Below, in pieces: positions 36,330 through 44,192 of a stretch of DNA of 47,649 nucleotides. Numbering within the stretch: the first letter of the stretch is position 1; every line of letters starts with the position of its first letter. A model generated the notes under the pieces. That model saw nothing but the letters and a program-made list of their open reading frames with translations. It made no database searches and had not been told where the DNA came from. The stretch comes from Ruminococcus sp. GTDB taxonomy: Bacteria; Bacillota; Clostridia; Oscillospirales; Ruminococcaceae. The DNA is taken from assembly GCA_015066815.1 (NCBI GenBank), contig SVNR01000020.1, positions 1-47,649 on the forward strand, read 5' to 3'. A program made the translations under genes and the position numbers.

Positions 36330-37169
36330 TTATTTGTTTTCTTTTACCGGAACTTTGTTTTCTATAATAAGCTTGGTGTTTTCATACTTTTCATCATAAT
36401 CATCTATGTCAAACTTATTGTTGAGTTTGCTTTTGATTATTCTGAATGTATTTGTGTAGTTTAAAGGCTTCATTGTAGGAAACGCCTTTACGAGTCGGGA
36501 GGATTTTATCTGTTCGGATAGCTTTTCATACTTTGCGTTGAGATTGAGAACTTCATCGGATATATTTTCTCCGAGTGCGATTGATTTTTCACGGAGTATC
36601 GAGGCGATATTATCGATTTGCTTGAGACTCATATTGAACTGCCTGATATCAGAGAGAGTTGCGGATATATCAATAGCTAAGATCACCAGAATAAAGGCTG
36701 CAAATATGTTGCCTGCTAAAAACGGTATTTTTGCAACTACTTTTTCTATTGCAGGCTGAACAACGCATATTACAAGGACAGAGCCTATTCCCCAGAGAAG
36801 TGATATCCTCAGACATATAAAGCCTTTGTAATTAAATCTTTCCTCAGAGTAATCCCACCATTTTGCGTGAAAGAGCTTCTGAAGAAGAATACCTACAAAA
36901 AGCTCAAAGGAAGTACAGATAAGCGCGGAGAGAATATACAGAGGTAAAATAGTTTCCTTAAAGGGAGCGAGAAAATGAGTTATCATAATCACACCGAAGC
37001 CGTATATAGGACATATGGGACCGTTGAGAAATCCGCGGTTCTCGAAGCCTCCTGTTTCGAGCGTTCTGACTATTACCTCCATGAACCATCCGAAGACCGA
37101 CCACCAGAGAAAATAATAGAAGAGCTCGAAAACGGTGTTGTCAAGAAACGATATGTATATATGTTGCAT
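36330..37169 (-). CDS. CmpB-type putative ABC-transporter type IV membrane protein
   Basis: Membrane protein (279 residues, about five helices in the first 180) of the ABC_trans_CmpB family, common in gut Firmicutes. Recognisable blocks are WWSVFGWFMEV, RGFLNGPICPIYGFG, WWDYSEERFNYKGFICLRISLLWG, and a polar helical C-terminus. No ATPase is encoded nearby, so a transport role is unproven. ATG follows GGAGGAAAAA. A perfect promoter lies upstream, with palindrome copy H at the start of the leader. Confidence 0.85.
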   Translation of the reverse strand: MQHIYISFLDNTVFELFYYFLWWSVFGWFMEVIVRTLETGGFENRGFLNGPICPIYGFGVIMITHFLAPFKETILPLYILSALICTSFELFVGILLQKLFHAKWWDYSEERFNYKGFICLRISLLWGIGSVLVICVVQPAIEKVVAKIPFLAGNIFAAFILVILAIDISATLSDIRQFNMSLKQIDNIASILREKSIALGENISDEVLNLNAKYEKLSEQIKSSRLVKAFPTMKPLNYTNTFRIIKSKLNNKFDIDDYDEKYENTKLIIENKVPVKENK

Positions 37170-37179
37170 TTTTCCTCCG

Positions 37180-37214
37180 ATACGTTGAAAAATATGTTTT
37201 TTACATAAACGTAT
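37180..37214. repeat. Palindrome copy H in the CmpB leader, ATACGTT / AACGTAT
   Basis: Seven-base perfect arms, A-then-T-rich centre. It starts at the predicted transcription start of the CmpB-type gene. Confidence 0.55.
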
Positions 37215-37221
37215 ATAAGAT

Positions 37222-37250
37222 ATTATACTTCAAATAGTATTTTATGTCAA
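37222..37250 (-). promoter_or_regulatory. Consensus promoter of the CmpB-type gene
   Basis: Minus strand TTGACA (37245-37250), 17-bp spacer, TATAAT (37222-37227). Confidence 0.88.
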
Positions 37251-37287
37251 GAAAATATTTTTTGATAAATAAACTGCAGGATGAAGC

Positions 37288-37354
37288 GAATTTTCAAAGT
37301 AAACGCAACACTCTTGCATTTACTTTGAAGGTGTTGCGTTTACTTTGAAAATTC
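37288..37354. repeat. Perfect 24-bp inverted repeat with a third half-copy in the loop
   Basis: Left arm 37288-37311 (GAATTTTCAAAG...) and right arm 37331-37354 are exact reverse complements. The 19-base centre (37312-37330) repeats TGCATTTACTTTGAA, nearly the same as the right arm. It lies between divergent genes, so it is not a terminator. Confidence 0.9.
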
Positions 37355-37393
37355 ACTTATGACATTTATTATCAAACTTCACGTACATCACAA

Positions 37394-37422
37394 TTGATTT
37401 TTCTCATATAAAATGATATAAT
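37394..37422 (+). promoter_or_regulatory. Promoter of trmB
   Basis: TTGATT (37394-37399), 17-bp spacer, TATAAT (37417-37422). Confidence 0.8.
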
Positions 37423-37470
37423 AATGTTATACGTCGAAAAAATGAAAAATACCAGAAAGGCATGATTGTT

Positions 37471-38127
37471 TTGAGAATAAGAAGAAAGCCATGGGCAAGA
37501 CCTGAACTTGAGGCGTGTGAGTTCTGCGTAAAGGAGCCGTCGGTTCTTAAAGGAAAATGGAGAGGATCCTTTAAAAAGGATCAGCCTCTGCATGTTGAAC
37601 TCGGATGTGGAAAAGGTGGTTTTATTTCACAGGTATCGGTAAAAAACCAGGACATAAACTATATCGCTATTGATATAAAAAGCGAGATGACGGCATATGC
37701 CAGAAGAAAAACCGTTTCTGAGTTTGAAAAGGCAGGTATAAGCGAAATAAATAACGTTAAGCTGCTGGTTCACAACATCGAAAAAATAGACGAGGTTTTT
37801 GAAAAAAGCGATTCTATAGACAGAATATATATCAACTTCTGTAATCCATGGCCGCGCGGTAAGCACAAGAAAAGAAGACTGACATATCCTAAGAAGCTTC
37901 AGTGGTACAAGGAGTTTCTGTCAGATACAGGTGAGATCTGGTTCAAAACAGATGATGATGAGCTGTTCGAGGAGTCAATAGAATACTTTAACGAGACAGG
38001 TTACAGCATAAAATACATAACTCATGATCTTCACAGCAGCGGCTTTGAAGAAAACACGGAAACGGAACACGAAAAAATGTTCTCAGATATGGGAATAAAA
38101 ATAAAATTCCTTATTGCTTCAAAATAA
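37471..38127 (+). CDS. trmB: tRNA (guanine-N7-)-methyltransferase
   Basis: Methylates G46 of tRNAs using SAM. Motifs: VELGCGKGGF for SAM binding, YIAIDIKSEM, and the family block NFCNPWPRGKHKKRRL with its catalytic Asp replaced by Asn-Cys-Asn-type spacing in this lineage (most homologues read NFSDPWPK). The start is set at TTG 37471 (MRIRRKPWARPEL), matching the usual start; AAAGG is ten bases upstream, whereas ATG 37462 is only one base from it. 218 residues. Confidence 0.93.
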   Translation: MRIRRKPWARPELEACEFCVKEPSVLKGKWRGSFKKDQPLHVELGCGKGGFISQVSVKNQDINYIAIDIKSEMTAYARRKTVSEFEKAGISEINNVKLLVHNIEKIDEVFEKSDSIDRIYINFCNPWPRGKHKKRRLTYPKKLQWYKEFLSDTGEIWFKTDDDELFEESIEYFNETGYSIKYITHDLHSSGFEENTETEHEKMFSDMGIKIKFLIASK

Positions 38128-38199
38128 ACCTCAAAAACGCACTTTGGCTATGGCTGAAGATACGTTTTTTTCTTGAACATATACATATAATATAAATAA

Positions 38200-38238
38200 A
38201 AAAACCCGTTCTCTTGGAAGAGAACGGAGATTTTTTTA
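38200..38238. terminator. Bidirectional terminator between trmB and rpmB
   Basis: Stem CCGTTCTCT with AGAGAACGG, A-run before and T-run after, between convergent genes. Confidence 0.88.
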
Positions 38239-38250
38239 ATCAGATAAGGA

Positions 38251-38439
38251 TCAGACTGCACGAGTCACCTTGTTGGAACGCAGACATCTTGAGCATACGT
38301 ATATATGACAAGGAGAACCGTTTACGATAGCCTTAACGCGTTTTACGTTTGGCTTCCATGTTCTGTTTGTACGTCTGTGTGAGTGAGAAACCTTGATACC
38401 AAAAGTTACGCCCTTTCCGCAGATTTCACATTTTGCCAT
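38251..38439 (-). CDS. rpmB: 50S ribosomal protein L28, zinc-ribbon form
   Basis: 62-residue large-subunit protein: MAKCEICGKG, SHSHRRTNRTWKPNVKRV, and CSRCLRSNKV. The two CxxC pairs (CEIC and CSRC) mark the zinc-binding variant. The start is ATG 38437-38439 after AGGAGGTG; the seven extra codons upstream in frame would lie over the ribosome site. Its leader holds a long imperfect hairpin. Confidence 0.95.
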   Translation of the reverse strand: MAKCEICGKGVTFGIKVSHSHRRTNRTWKPNVKRVKAIVNGSPCHIYVCSRCLRSNKVTRAV

Positions 38440-38484
38440 TTTGCGCACCTCCTTCAACAATATAAGTCAATGCTGTGAAGCATT

Positions 38485-38546
38485 AGCGTTGCTGAAAACT
38501 CAATACATTTTTTCATCCTTAAACATATAGAGTTTTCAGGAACGCT
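38485..38546 (-). ncRNA. Candidate structured leader of rpmB
   Basis: A 17-bp stem with one mismatch (38485-38501 with 38530-38546, starting AGCGTT) in the rpmB leader, followed by a small hairpin AATGC/GCATT before the ribosome site. Possibly autoregulatory. Confidence 0.5.
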
Positions 38547-38552
38547 TTAAAT

Positions 38553-38581
38553 ATTTTATCATATTTTCAGGGAAAATGCAA
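38553..38581 (-). promoter_or_regulatory. Promoter of rpmB
   Basis: Minus strand TTGCAT (38576-38581), 17-bp spacer, TAAAAT (38553-38558), just upstream of the leader hairpin. Confidence 0.65.
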
Positions 38582-38659
38582 GTGTTTTCTGAAATTTTTT
38601 TAAAAACATAATTGGCATAAATTTCAGCTTGATGTATTGATAAAAAAAGTACGGCTTTG

Positions 38660-39586
38660 TCATGATTTGCTTTGCTTTTTGTTTTGAGAGCGTACAGCAT
38701 AATCAGGGACAAGCTGTGCTATTATTACTGCTGCAAATACAAGAACGCACCCTGAAAATTCTTTTGCAGAGAGCTTTTCACCAAGCAGAAGCCATCCGGA
38801 AAGAGCAGCAAAAACAGATTCGAGGCTCATTATGAGAGTTGCTGTTGCAGGTGGAGTGTTACGCTGTCCTGCAATCTGAAAAGTATATGCGATGCCACAG
38901 GACATAACTCCGGCATAAAGAATTGTGTATCTGGCGTTCAGTACAGCGTTGAGTGACGGTTTTTCAAAGATAAACATTGATACTGCCATAAGTAATCCGG
39001 CGGTAAAGAACTGAATGCATGACATAAGTATTCCGTTGGTATTTTTTTTGTTGAAAAAATCTACTATGATAATATGAAACGCAAAAAACAGCGCGCTGAA
39101 AAGAACCAGAATATCTCCCCGTGATATTTTAAACCCTTCACCTATGCATAGAAGATAGAAGCCGGCAGCTGCAAGAAGAACGTTTAACCAGATTTTTAAG
39201 GAGGATCTTTTTAGAAGAACAAACTCGATAAGCGGAACAATGATTATATAAAGCGATGTTATAAACCCGGCCTTTCCGGCAGTCGTCATGCTTATACCGC
39301 TTTGCTGAAGCGAGCTTGCCAGGAAAAGAAATATTCCGCATATGCTTCCTCCGGTTACAGTGGTTTTAAGAGAGGCTTTTTTGTCCGCTTCTGTTTCAGA
39401 GCGGTTCCGGAATCTTTCTGCTATAAAAACGACCGGAACAAGAACAATACCACCAAGAAGAGTGCGTACTGCATTGTATGTAAACGGCTCTACGTAATTC
39501 ATTCCTTCGCTCTGTGCGACAAAGGCTGTTCCCCATATAATTGCGGCAAGAAGCAGAAGAAGGCTTCCTTTTAGTTTTTTCGTCAT
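38660..39586 (-). CDS. EamA-family (DMT superfamily) transporter
   Basis: Drug/metabolite-type exporter, 308 residues with ten predicted helices in two EamA halves. It starts GSLLLLLAAIIWGTAFVAQ, and the second half has ILYAGVMSCGIAYTFQIAGQ and ATLIMSLESVFAALSGWLLLGE. The substrate is unknown. ATG follows GGAGAAAG. Single gene with its own promoter. Confidence 0.92.
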   Translation of the reverse strand: MTKKLKGSLLLLLAAIIWGTAFVAQSEGMNYVEPFTYNAVRTLLGGIVLVPVVFIAERFRNRSETEADKKASLKTTVTGGSICGIFLFLASSLQQSGISMTTAGKAGFITSLYIIIVPLIEFVLLKRSSLKIWLNVLLAAAGFYLLCIGEGFKISRGDILVLFSALFFAFHIIIVDFFNKKNTNGILMSCIQFFTAGLLMAVSMFIFEKPSLNAVLNARYTILYAGVMSCGIAYTFQIAGQRNTPPATATLIMSLESVFAALSGWLLLGEKLSAKEFSGCVLVFAAVIIAQLVPDYAVRSQNKKQSKS

Positions 39587-39640
39587 AAAAAATCTTTCTC
39601 CGTTTGTGCTTTAGTTTGTTGCTATAAGACAACAATACAT

Positions 39641-39670
39641 ATTATATCATTTTTAAATCCATATGTGCAA
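39641..39670 (-). promoter_or_regulatory. Promoter of the EamA transporter gene
   Basis: Minus strand TTGCAC (39665-39670), 18-bp spacer, TATAAT (39641-39646). Confidence 0.65.
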
Positions 39671-39811
39671 CTACTATAGTACTCAAAAAATGAGCTTTTG
39701 TCTTCACTTAAAAATTCAGAAAGCTGACTTTTCCGGTCTGTATGCAGAAAAATAAGAAAATACTCCTATGAGCATGATATAAGGCTCAAAAAGGAAATGG
39801 CGTGAAATTTT

Positions 39812-39851
39812 CTGTAAATCACTTGCATTTTTATCTGATTTACAGTACAAT
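39812..39851 (+). promoter_or_regulatory. Promoter with operator-like palindrome before the M50/scp operon
   Basis: TTGCAT (39823-39828), 17-bp spacer, TACAAT (39846-39851). A perfect 10-bp inverted repeat CTGTAAATCA (39812-39821) / TGATTTACAG (39836-39845) brackets the -35 and ends one base before the -10. Confidence 0.7.
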
Positions 39852-39903
39852 AATAATTAGTATCTGAAAAAATATATATAAAAAGAATGGAGAAGTCTTA
39901 CAA

Positions 39904-40542
39904 ATGAGTCAGTTGTTATTAAATATACTGGTAAGAGCGCTTATGGTATTTACAGTCTTTCCTGTACGACAGTATGCGAGAAACCGTATGGCTGTGAAGC
40001 TTGGCGATGATACTCCGGTACTTGAGGGAAAGCTTACGCTTAACCCTTTTGCTCATATGGATCTTATGGGCTGTATATTTATGATGCTTTTAGGTTTTGG
40101 ATGGGGAAAAAGCGCTTCCATAGACCCAAGGAAGTTCAAAACAAAAAATCCACGGCTTGCTATGATAGCGGTTGCTCTTGCAGGTCCTGCAGCTAATCTG
40201 CTGCTTGCACTTATTCTTGTTTTTGGTGTGATGATTGCCGGATATGCCGGTATAAACAATGCTTTTGTACAGATTTTTGCAAGTATAGCCTTACTCAATA
40301 TAAGACTTGCAGTTTTTTTGCTGCTTCCTGTTCCGGGATTTGACGGATGGGATATTCTTATGATGTTTTTACCTGTAAAGTTTATATGGAGGATATCAAG
40401 ATATATTCACTATATTCCGCTGATAGTTATCCTGCTTGTCTATGCAGGTCCTCTCGGATCGTTTATAGATATTATAAGCTCCAGAATAATTTCTTTGATG
40501 ACAGAACTTGCGTCAGCAGTTCTGGGTGTATTTTTCAGGTAG
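39904..40542 (+). CDS. Site-2-protease (M50) family membrane protein with degenerate active site
   Basis: Membrane protein, 212 residues. The alignment anchors AVKLGDDTP, GKLTLNPFAHMDLMG, GWGKSASIDPRKF, ALAGPAANLLLA and LLLPVPGFDGWDIL are those of the M50 family found upstream of scpA in many Firmicutes. The zinc motif HExxH should precede AVKLGDD, but the sequence reads RQYAR (residues about 23-27), so both His and the Glu are gone; the distal Asp in GFDGW remains. It is probably a non-proteolytic homologue. GGAGAAG precedes ATG 39904. Confidence 0.85.
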   Translation: MSQLLLNILVRALMVFTVFPVRQYARNRMAVKLGDDTPVLEGKLTLNPFAHMDLMGCIFMMLLGFGWGKSASIDPRKFKTKNPRLAMIAVALAGPAANLLLALILVFGVMIAGYAGINNAFVQIFASIALLNIRLAVFLLLPVPGFDGWDILMMFLPVKFIWRISRYIHYIPLIVILLVYAGPLGSFIDIISSRIISLMTELASAVLGVFFR

Positions 40543-40553
40543 TGTAATAAGTT

Positions 40554-41279
40554 ATGATGAACAAAATATCTTTTAAGCTTGAGATTTTTGAAGGTCCTCT
40601 TGATCTTCTGCTGCATCTTGTAAGCAAGCATAAGCTTGATATAAACGATATTGAGATCACTGTGCTGCTTGAGCAGTATTTATTATATCTTGATCAGTGT
40701 GCGGAACACGATCTGGAGCTTGCCGGAGAATTTCTCGAAATGGCTGCAAGACTGATATATATAAAAACCCTTTCTCTTCTTCCGGCTCCTGAGGAGGCAG
40801 AGGAAGAAAAGAAAGAGCTGAGCGGCGCACTTATAGAATATGCTCTTTGCAAAAAAACAGCAGAAGCTCTTGCAAAAATATTTTGCGGAAATGAAATATT
40901 TGTAAGAAAACAGGCGAAAATAAAAACAGAGGCTGTATATAAACGAAAGCATGATCCATCGATTCTTGTAGCTGCGTTTAATAACATAAGTCTTAAAAAG
41001 CTCCCTGTTGCTGAGACGGGTCCTGATGACAGATTTAAAGTAATAGTAAAACATAAGATGTATTCTGTTACCACTAAGGTTATATATATCCTAAAGCAGC
41101 TCTACAGGACCGGTACTGCTGATATGGAGGGTCTGTATGACAACATTACTGACCGTTCAGAGAGAGTCGCAACTTTTCTGGCAGTGCTTGAGCTTACAAA
41201 GTCCGGAAGAATATATATAAGCGATGATAACACTACTATTTCGTTTATCGGAAAACGAAAAGAAAGGAAAAGCTCATGA
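40554..41279 (+). CDS. scpA: Segregation and condensation protein A
   Basis: Kleisin subunit of the SMC-ScpAB condensin. 241 residues: an N-terminal FKLEIFEGPLDLLLHLVSKHKLDI (SMC-neck binding) and a C-terminal winged helix ending near LELTKSGRIYISDD. The ribosome site is weak (AATAAG), so translation may depend on the upstream gene, which ends 11 bp before. The stop overlaps scpB by 4 bp. Confidence 0.95.
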   Translation: MMNKISFKLEIFEGPLDLLLHLVSKHKLDINDIEITVLLEQYLLYLDQCAEHDLELAGEFLEMAARLIYIKTLSLLPAPEEAEEEKKELSGALIEYALCKKTAEALAKIFCGNEIFVRKQAKIKTEAVYKRKHDPSILVAAFNNISLKKLPVAETGPDDRFKVIVKHKMYSVTTKVIYILKQLYRTGTADMEGLYDNITDRSERVATFLAVLELTKSGRIYISDDNTTISFIGKRKERKSS

Positions 41280-41824
41280 GCTTTGTTGAAAAAATTTCAG
41301 CTGTTGAAGCTATACTTTTTGCCTATGGCGAGCCTATAGCTGCTGAACAGCTTTCAGAGGCGAGCGGAATAGAGCTGCAGTCGCTTGACAAAATAATACG
41401 TCTTCTTAACGACAGATACGATGAAGCAGATTCATCACTGCAGGTTCTCAGACTTGATGACTCGTATCAGCTTGCGACGCGCAAGCAGTATTCGCCGTAT
41501 GTGAAGAGAGCTTTTGAAACAGGAAGAAATGCTGCGCTTTCATCTGCAGCACTCGAATCACTTGCTGTTGTAGCATATAACCAGCCTGTAACAAAAAGCT
41601 TTGTAGAAACTGTAAGAGGCGTTGACAGCTCTGCAGTTATGAATAAGCTTGTAGAAAAAGGACTTATTGAAGAGGCTGAACGACTTGAAGTTCCGGGAAG
41701 ACCTATCGCATATAAAACAACAAAGAATTTTTTAAGATGCTTTGGTATTTCTTCACTTTCGGAGCTGCCGCCGCTAAAAGAACAGGATTCGGAGCAGACT
41801 ACTTTATTTGATAACAGGGAGTGA
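41276..41824 (+). CDS. scpB: Segregation and condensation protein B
   Basis: Dimeric winged-helix partner of ScpA, 182 residues. Typical blocks: VEAILFAYGEPIAAEQLS near the N-terminus and SSAALESLAVVAYNQPVTKSFVETVRGVDSSAVMNKLVEKGLIEE. Starts in ATGA overlap with scpA. Confidence 0.95.
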   Translation: MSFVEKISAVEAILFAYGEPIAAEQLSEASGIELQSLDKIIRLLNDRYDEADSSLQVLRLDDSYQLATRKQYSPYVKRAFETGRNAALSSAALESLAVVAYNQPVTKSFVETVRGVDSSAVMNKLVEKGLIEEAERLEVPGRPIAYKTTKNFLRCFGISSLSELPPLKEQDSEQTTLFDNRE

Positions 41825-41831
41825 TACTGCG

Positions 41832-42962
41832 TTGCTTGTAATGTTGATTATCCTTGTGATTCTGACGATCCTTTTTAATCTTTATGCTGTAGTTGATATC
41901 GGATATAATTCGGGAAAGCTTGATTATTGTGTAAGGTATTCCGGTATCAAGCTATTATCAAGTGACAGTGTAAAAAAGAAAGACAAAAAGAAACAGAAAA
42001 ACAAACCTGAAAAAGAAATAAAGACAGTTGATGCTGATAAGCCGGATAAAAACAAAAAAAAGTCCGGGTCTGAAGTCAGGAAAAAGAAGAAGAAAAAACA
42101 ATCTGTATCTGATATTCTTGAAAAGGCAGAGGCTATTATTGATTTTATAAAGGCATCAGAAAAGCATATACTTAGGCTTATCGGAAACATAAGATTTTCA
42201 AAGATAAATGTTGATTTTGTTGTGGCTCACGAGGATGCATATGACTGTGCTATAAGATACGGACTTGTAAGTGCAGGAGTATATAATATACTGGCTTTTA
42301 TTTCCTCATATTTCAGAACATCTGTGGATAATGTGAATATAGGCTTAAAATATAACAATAATAACAGTATATACAACTTCGGTTTTTCATTGAAGTTAAA
42401 ACTGGGAACAGGGATAATCGCCGCTCTGGGTATTCTTCTGACATATCTGAGATCGGGATTGTTTCCGTTAAAAACAAAAAACAAAAAAAGTCAGAAGAAA
42501 AAGAATAATAAGGAGTGTTTAAAAATGAGTAATCATCAGGTTAATGGTTTGATGGGAACAACAATTGAAAAGATCAGGGAAATGATAGACGTAAATACTA
42601 TTATAGGTAACCCTATATCTACACCTGAGGGAGCAACAATAATCCCTGTTTCAAAGGTTTCGTTCGGATTTGCATCGGGCGGTTCGGATCTTCCTTCAAA
42701 GCAGCAGAAGGAGCTTTTCGGTGGAGCAGCGGGTGCAGGAGTTTCCGTTCAGCCGCTTGCGTTTATCTGCGTATCTCCTAAGGGTGATGTAAAACTTCTT
42801 CAGATGTCTGTAAACGCAACCAAAGAAAACGCAATGATATCTACATTACCTGATCTTCTGGATAAGATAGCCGTTCTCGTAGGTAAGGACAAGGATAAGG
42901 ACTGCGAAAAGAAAAAGTCTGCACCTGAAGAACAGAAGGAAAACGTTCAGAACAAAGACTGA
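41832..42962 (+). CDS. DUF2953 protein continuing in frame into YtfJ
   Basis: The frame encodes an N-terminal membrane helix, a Lys-rich stretch (KKDKKKQKNK, KKKKKKQSVSD), then a DUF2953-type domain with a second hydrophobic segment near residue 220, and continues without a stop into a complete YtfJ protein. In related genomes these are separate genes. TTG 41832 has GGGAG ten bases before it; ATG 41841 is an alternative, and the frame is open from 41808. Either a true fusion is made, or the DUF2953 protein lacks its own stop and most YtfJ comes from the internal start. Follows scpB by 7 bp. Confidence 0.7.
   Translation: MLVMLIILVILTILFNLYAVVDIGYNSGKLDYCVRYSGIKLLSSDSVKKKDKKKQKNKPEKEIKTVDADKPDKNKKKSGSEVRKKKKKKQSVSDILEKAEAIIDFIKASEKHILRLIGNIRFSKINVDFVVAHEDAYDCAIRYGLVSAGVYNILAFISSYFRTSVDNVNIGLKYNNNNSIYNFGFSLKLKLGTGIIAALGILLTYLRSGLFPLKTKNKKSQKKKNNKECLKMSNHQVNGLMGTTIEKIREMIDVNTIIGNPISTPEGATIIPVSKVSFGFASGGSDLPSKQQKELFGGAAGAGVSVQPLAFICVSPKGDVKLLQMSVNATKENAMISTLPDLLDKIAVLVGKDKDKDCEKKKSAPEEQKENVQNKD
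42525..42962 (+). CDS. Spore protein YtfJ (GerW family), internal start
   Basis: 145 residues from ATG 42525, preceded by AAGGAG ten bases upstream, inside the longer frame. Family blocks: IEKIREMIDVNTIIGNPISTPEGATIIPVSKVSFGFASGGSD, and FGGAAGAGVSVQPLAFICVSPKGDVKLLQM. YtfJ/GerW proteins are linked to sporulation and germination in Bacillus. The charged C-terminus (KDKDKDCEKKKSAPEEQKE) is lineage-specific. The ribosome site and the match to full-length YtfJ favour separate translation. Confidence 0.85.
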   Translation: MSNHQVNGLMGTTIEKIREMIDVNTIIGNPISTPEGATIIPVSKVSFGFASGGSDLPSKQQKELFGGAAGAGVSVQPLAFICVSPKGDVKLLQMSVNATKENAMISTLPDLLDKIAVLVGKDKDKDCEKKKSAPEEQKENVQNKD

Positions 42963-42982
42963 AAAAATATGAATTAATATTG

Positions 42983-43032
42983 ATTTACCTTCATATAGTG
43001 TATATGTATATACGCTTTGTATGGAGGTAAAT
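42983..43032 (+). promoter_or_regulatory. Hairpin occluding the ribosome site of the carboxypeptidase gene
   Basis: ATTTACCTTCATA (42983-42995) can pair over 13 bp, with one G-U, with TATGGAGGTAAAT (43020-43032). The second arm contains the GGAGGT ribosome site for the start at 43040. Confidence 0.6.
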
Positions 43033-43039
43033 TAATTTT

Positions 43040-44173
43040 ATGATGAAGAAGCTTTGCAGTATATTTGCTGCAGTATTGTTCATGATACCGTCAGGTACAT
43101 GTTATGCTGAGGGAGTTGCAGGAATATCAGCAAAATCCTACGTACTTATAGAAAAGAATACTGCACGTGTACTATATGAGAAAGATCCGGATATGAAGCT
43201 GCCTATGGCAAGCACTACGAAGATAATGACTGCTTTGCTGTGCCTTGAGAGCGGTGAGCTTGATAAGCCGTTTGTTGTGGATCCGGAAGCAATAAAGACC
43301 GAAGGCTCATCTATGGGACTTGTGGAGGGGGATATAGTAACCAAGCGTGCTCTGACTATAGGTATGCTTCTTCCTTCAGGAAATGACGCTGCAAATGCCG
43401 CAGCAGTTCTGCTCGGAGGTTCGTTCGAGGGATTTGCAAAAATGATGAATGAACGGGCTGAGGCAATAGGTATGACGCGGACTTGTTTTGTGACTCCGTC
43501 AGGACTTGAGGCAGAAGGGCACGGAGCATCAGCTTACGATATGGCGCTGCTTGCTCGTGAAGCGTTAAAAAACAAGGATTTTGCTGATATATGCTCAAAA
43601 CAGACTATGAAGCTTTCGTTCGGAAATCCGCCTTATGACAGATGGCTCAAAAATACAAACAAGCTTCTGTCTATGTATGAAGGAGTCAACGGCGTAAAGA
43701 CCGGTTTTACAGATGAAGCCGGAAGATGTCTTGTGTCCTCGTGTGAAAGAAACGGTGTTTCACTTATATGTGTTACATTAAACGATCCTAACGATTACAG
43801 CGACCATGCTGCTTTGTATGACAAGGGCTTTTCGCAGACTGAGAAGTATGTGATTCCGCTCTCAGAGCAGACGATAGATGTAGTCGGAGGCGAAAAGGAT
43901 AAGCTGAGACTGCGTACGGACGATTCAGTTTCGATAGGAATAAAAAAAAGCGAGATACCTGATATAACCGAAGAAATAAACATAAGACATTTTATGTATG
44001 CGCCTGTAGAAGAAGGAACGCATGCGGGTTATGTTGATTATTACTGTGAGGGAGTACATATAGGTCGTTCGGAGCTTTATACAAGCGAGGGAACTGATAT
44101 AAAAAAAGAGGAGAAGAAAAGTTTTTCAGAAAAGTTTTTTGAACTCTGGGAAAATATTTTTTCTGGAAAATGA
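43040..44173 (+). CDS. D-alanyl-D-alanine carboxypeptidase (DacF/PBP5-like)
   Basis: Penicillin-binding protein that trims D-Ala from peptidoglycan stems. 377 residues: a signal peptide (about 1-23, CYAEG), the SxxK nucleophile Ser58-Lys61 (ASTTK), SGN in LPSGNDAAN, and KTG in NGVKTGFTDEAG. After the catalytic domain there is a beta-rich domain and a C-terminal amphipathic helix (EKFFELWENIFSGK) that may anchor it to the membrane. Placement near spore genes suggests a DacF-like role, but PBP5 is equally possible. Confidence 0.93.
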   Translation: MMKKLCSIFAAVLFMIPSGTCYAEGVAGISAKSYVLIEKNTARVLYEKDPDMKLPMASTTKIMTALLCLESGELDKPFVVDPEAIKTEGSSMGLVEGDIVTKRALTIGMLLPSGNDAANAAAVLLGGSFEGFAKMMNERAEAIGMTRTCFVTPSGLEAEGHGASAYDMALLAREALKNKDFADICSKQTMKLSFGNPPYDRWLKNTNKLLSMYEGVNGVKTGFTDEAGRCLVSSCERNGVSLICVTLNDPNDYSDHAALYDKGFSQTEKYVIPLSEQTIDVVGGEKDKLRLRTDDSVSIGIKKSEIPDITEEINIRHFMYAPVEEGTHAGYVDYYCEGVHIGRSELYTSEGTDIKKEEKKSFSEKFFELWENIFSGK

Positions 44174-44192
44174 TGAGAAGAGGATGTAAAAG

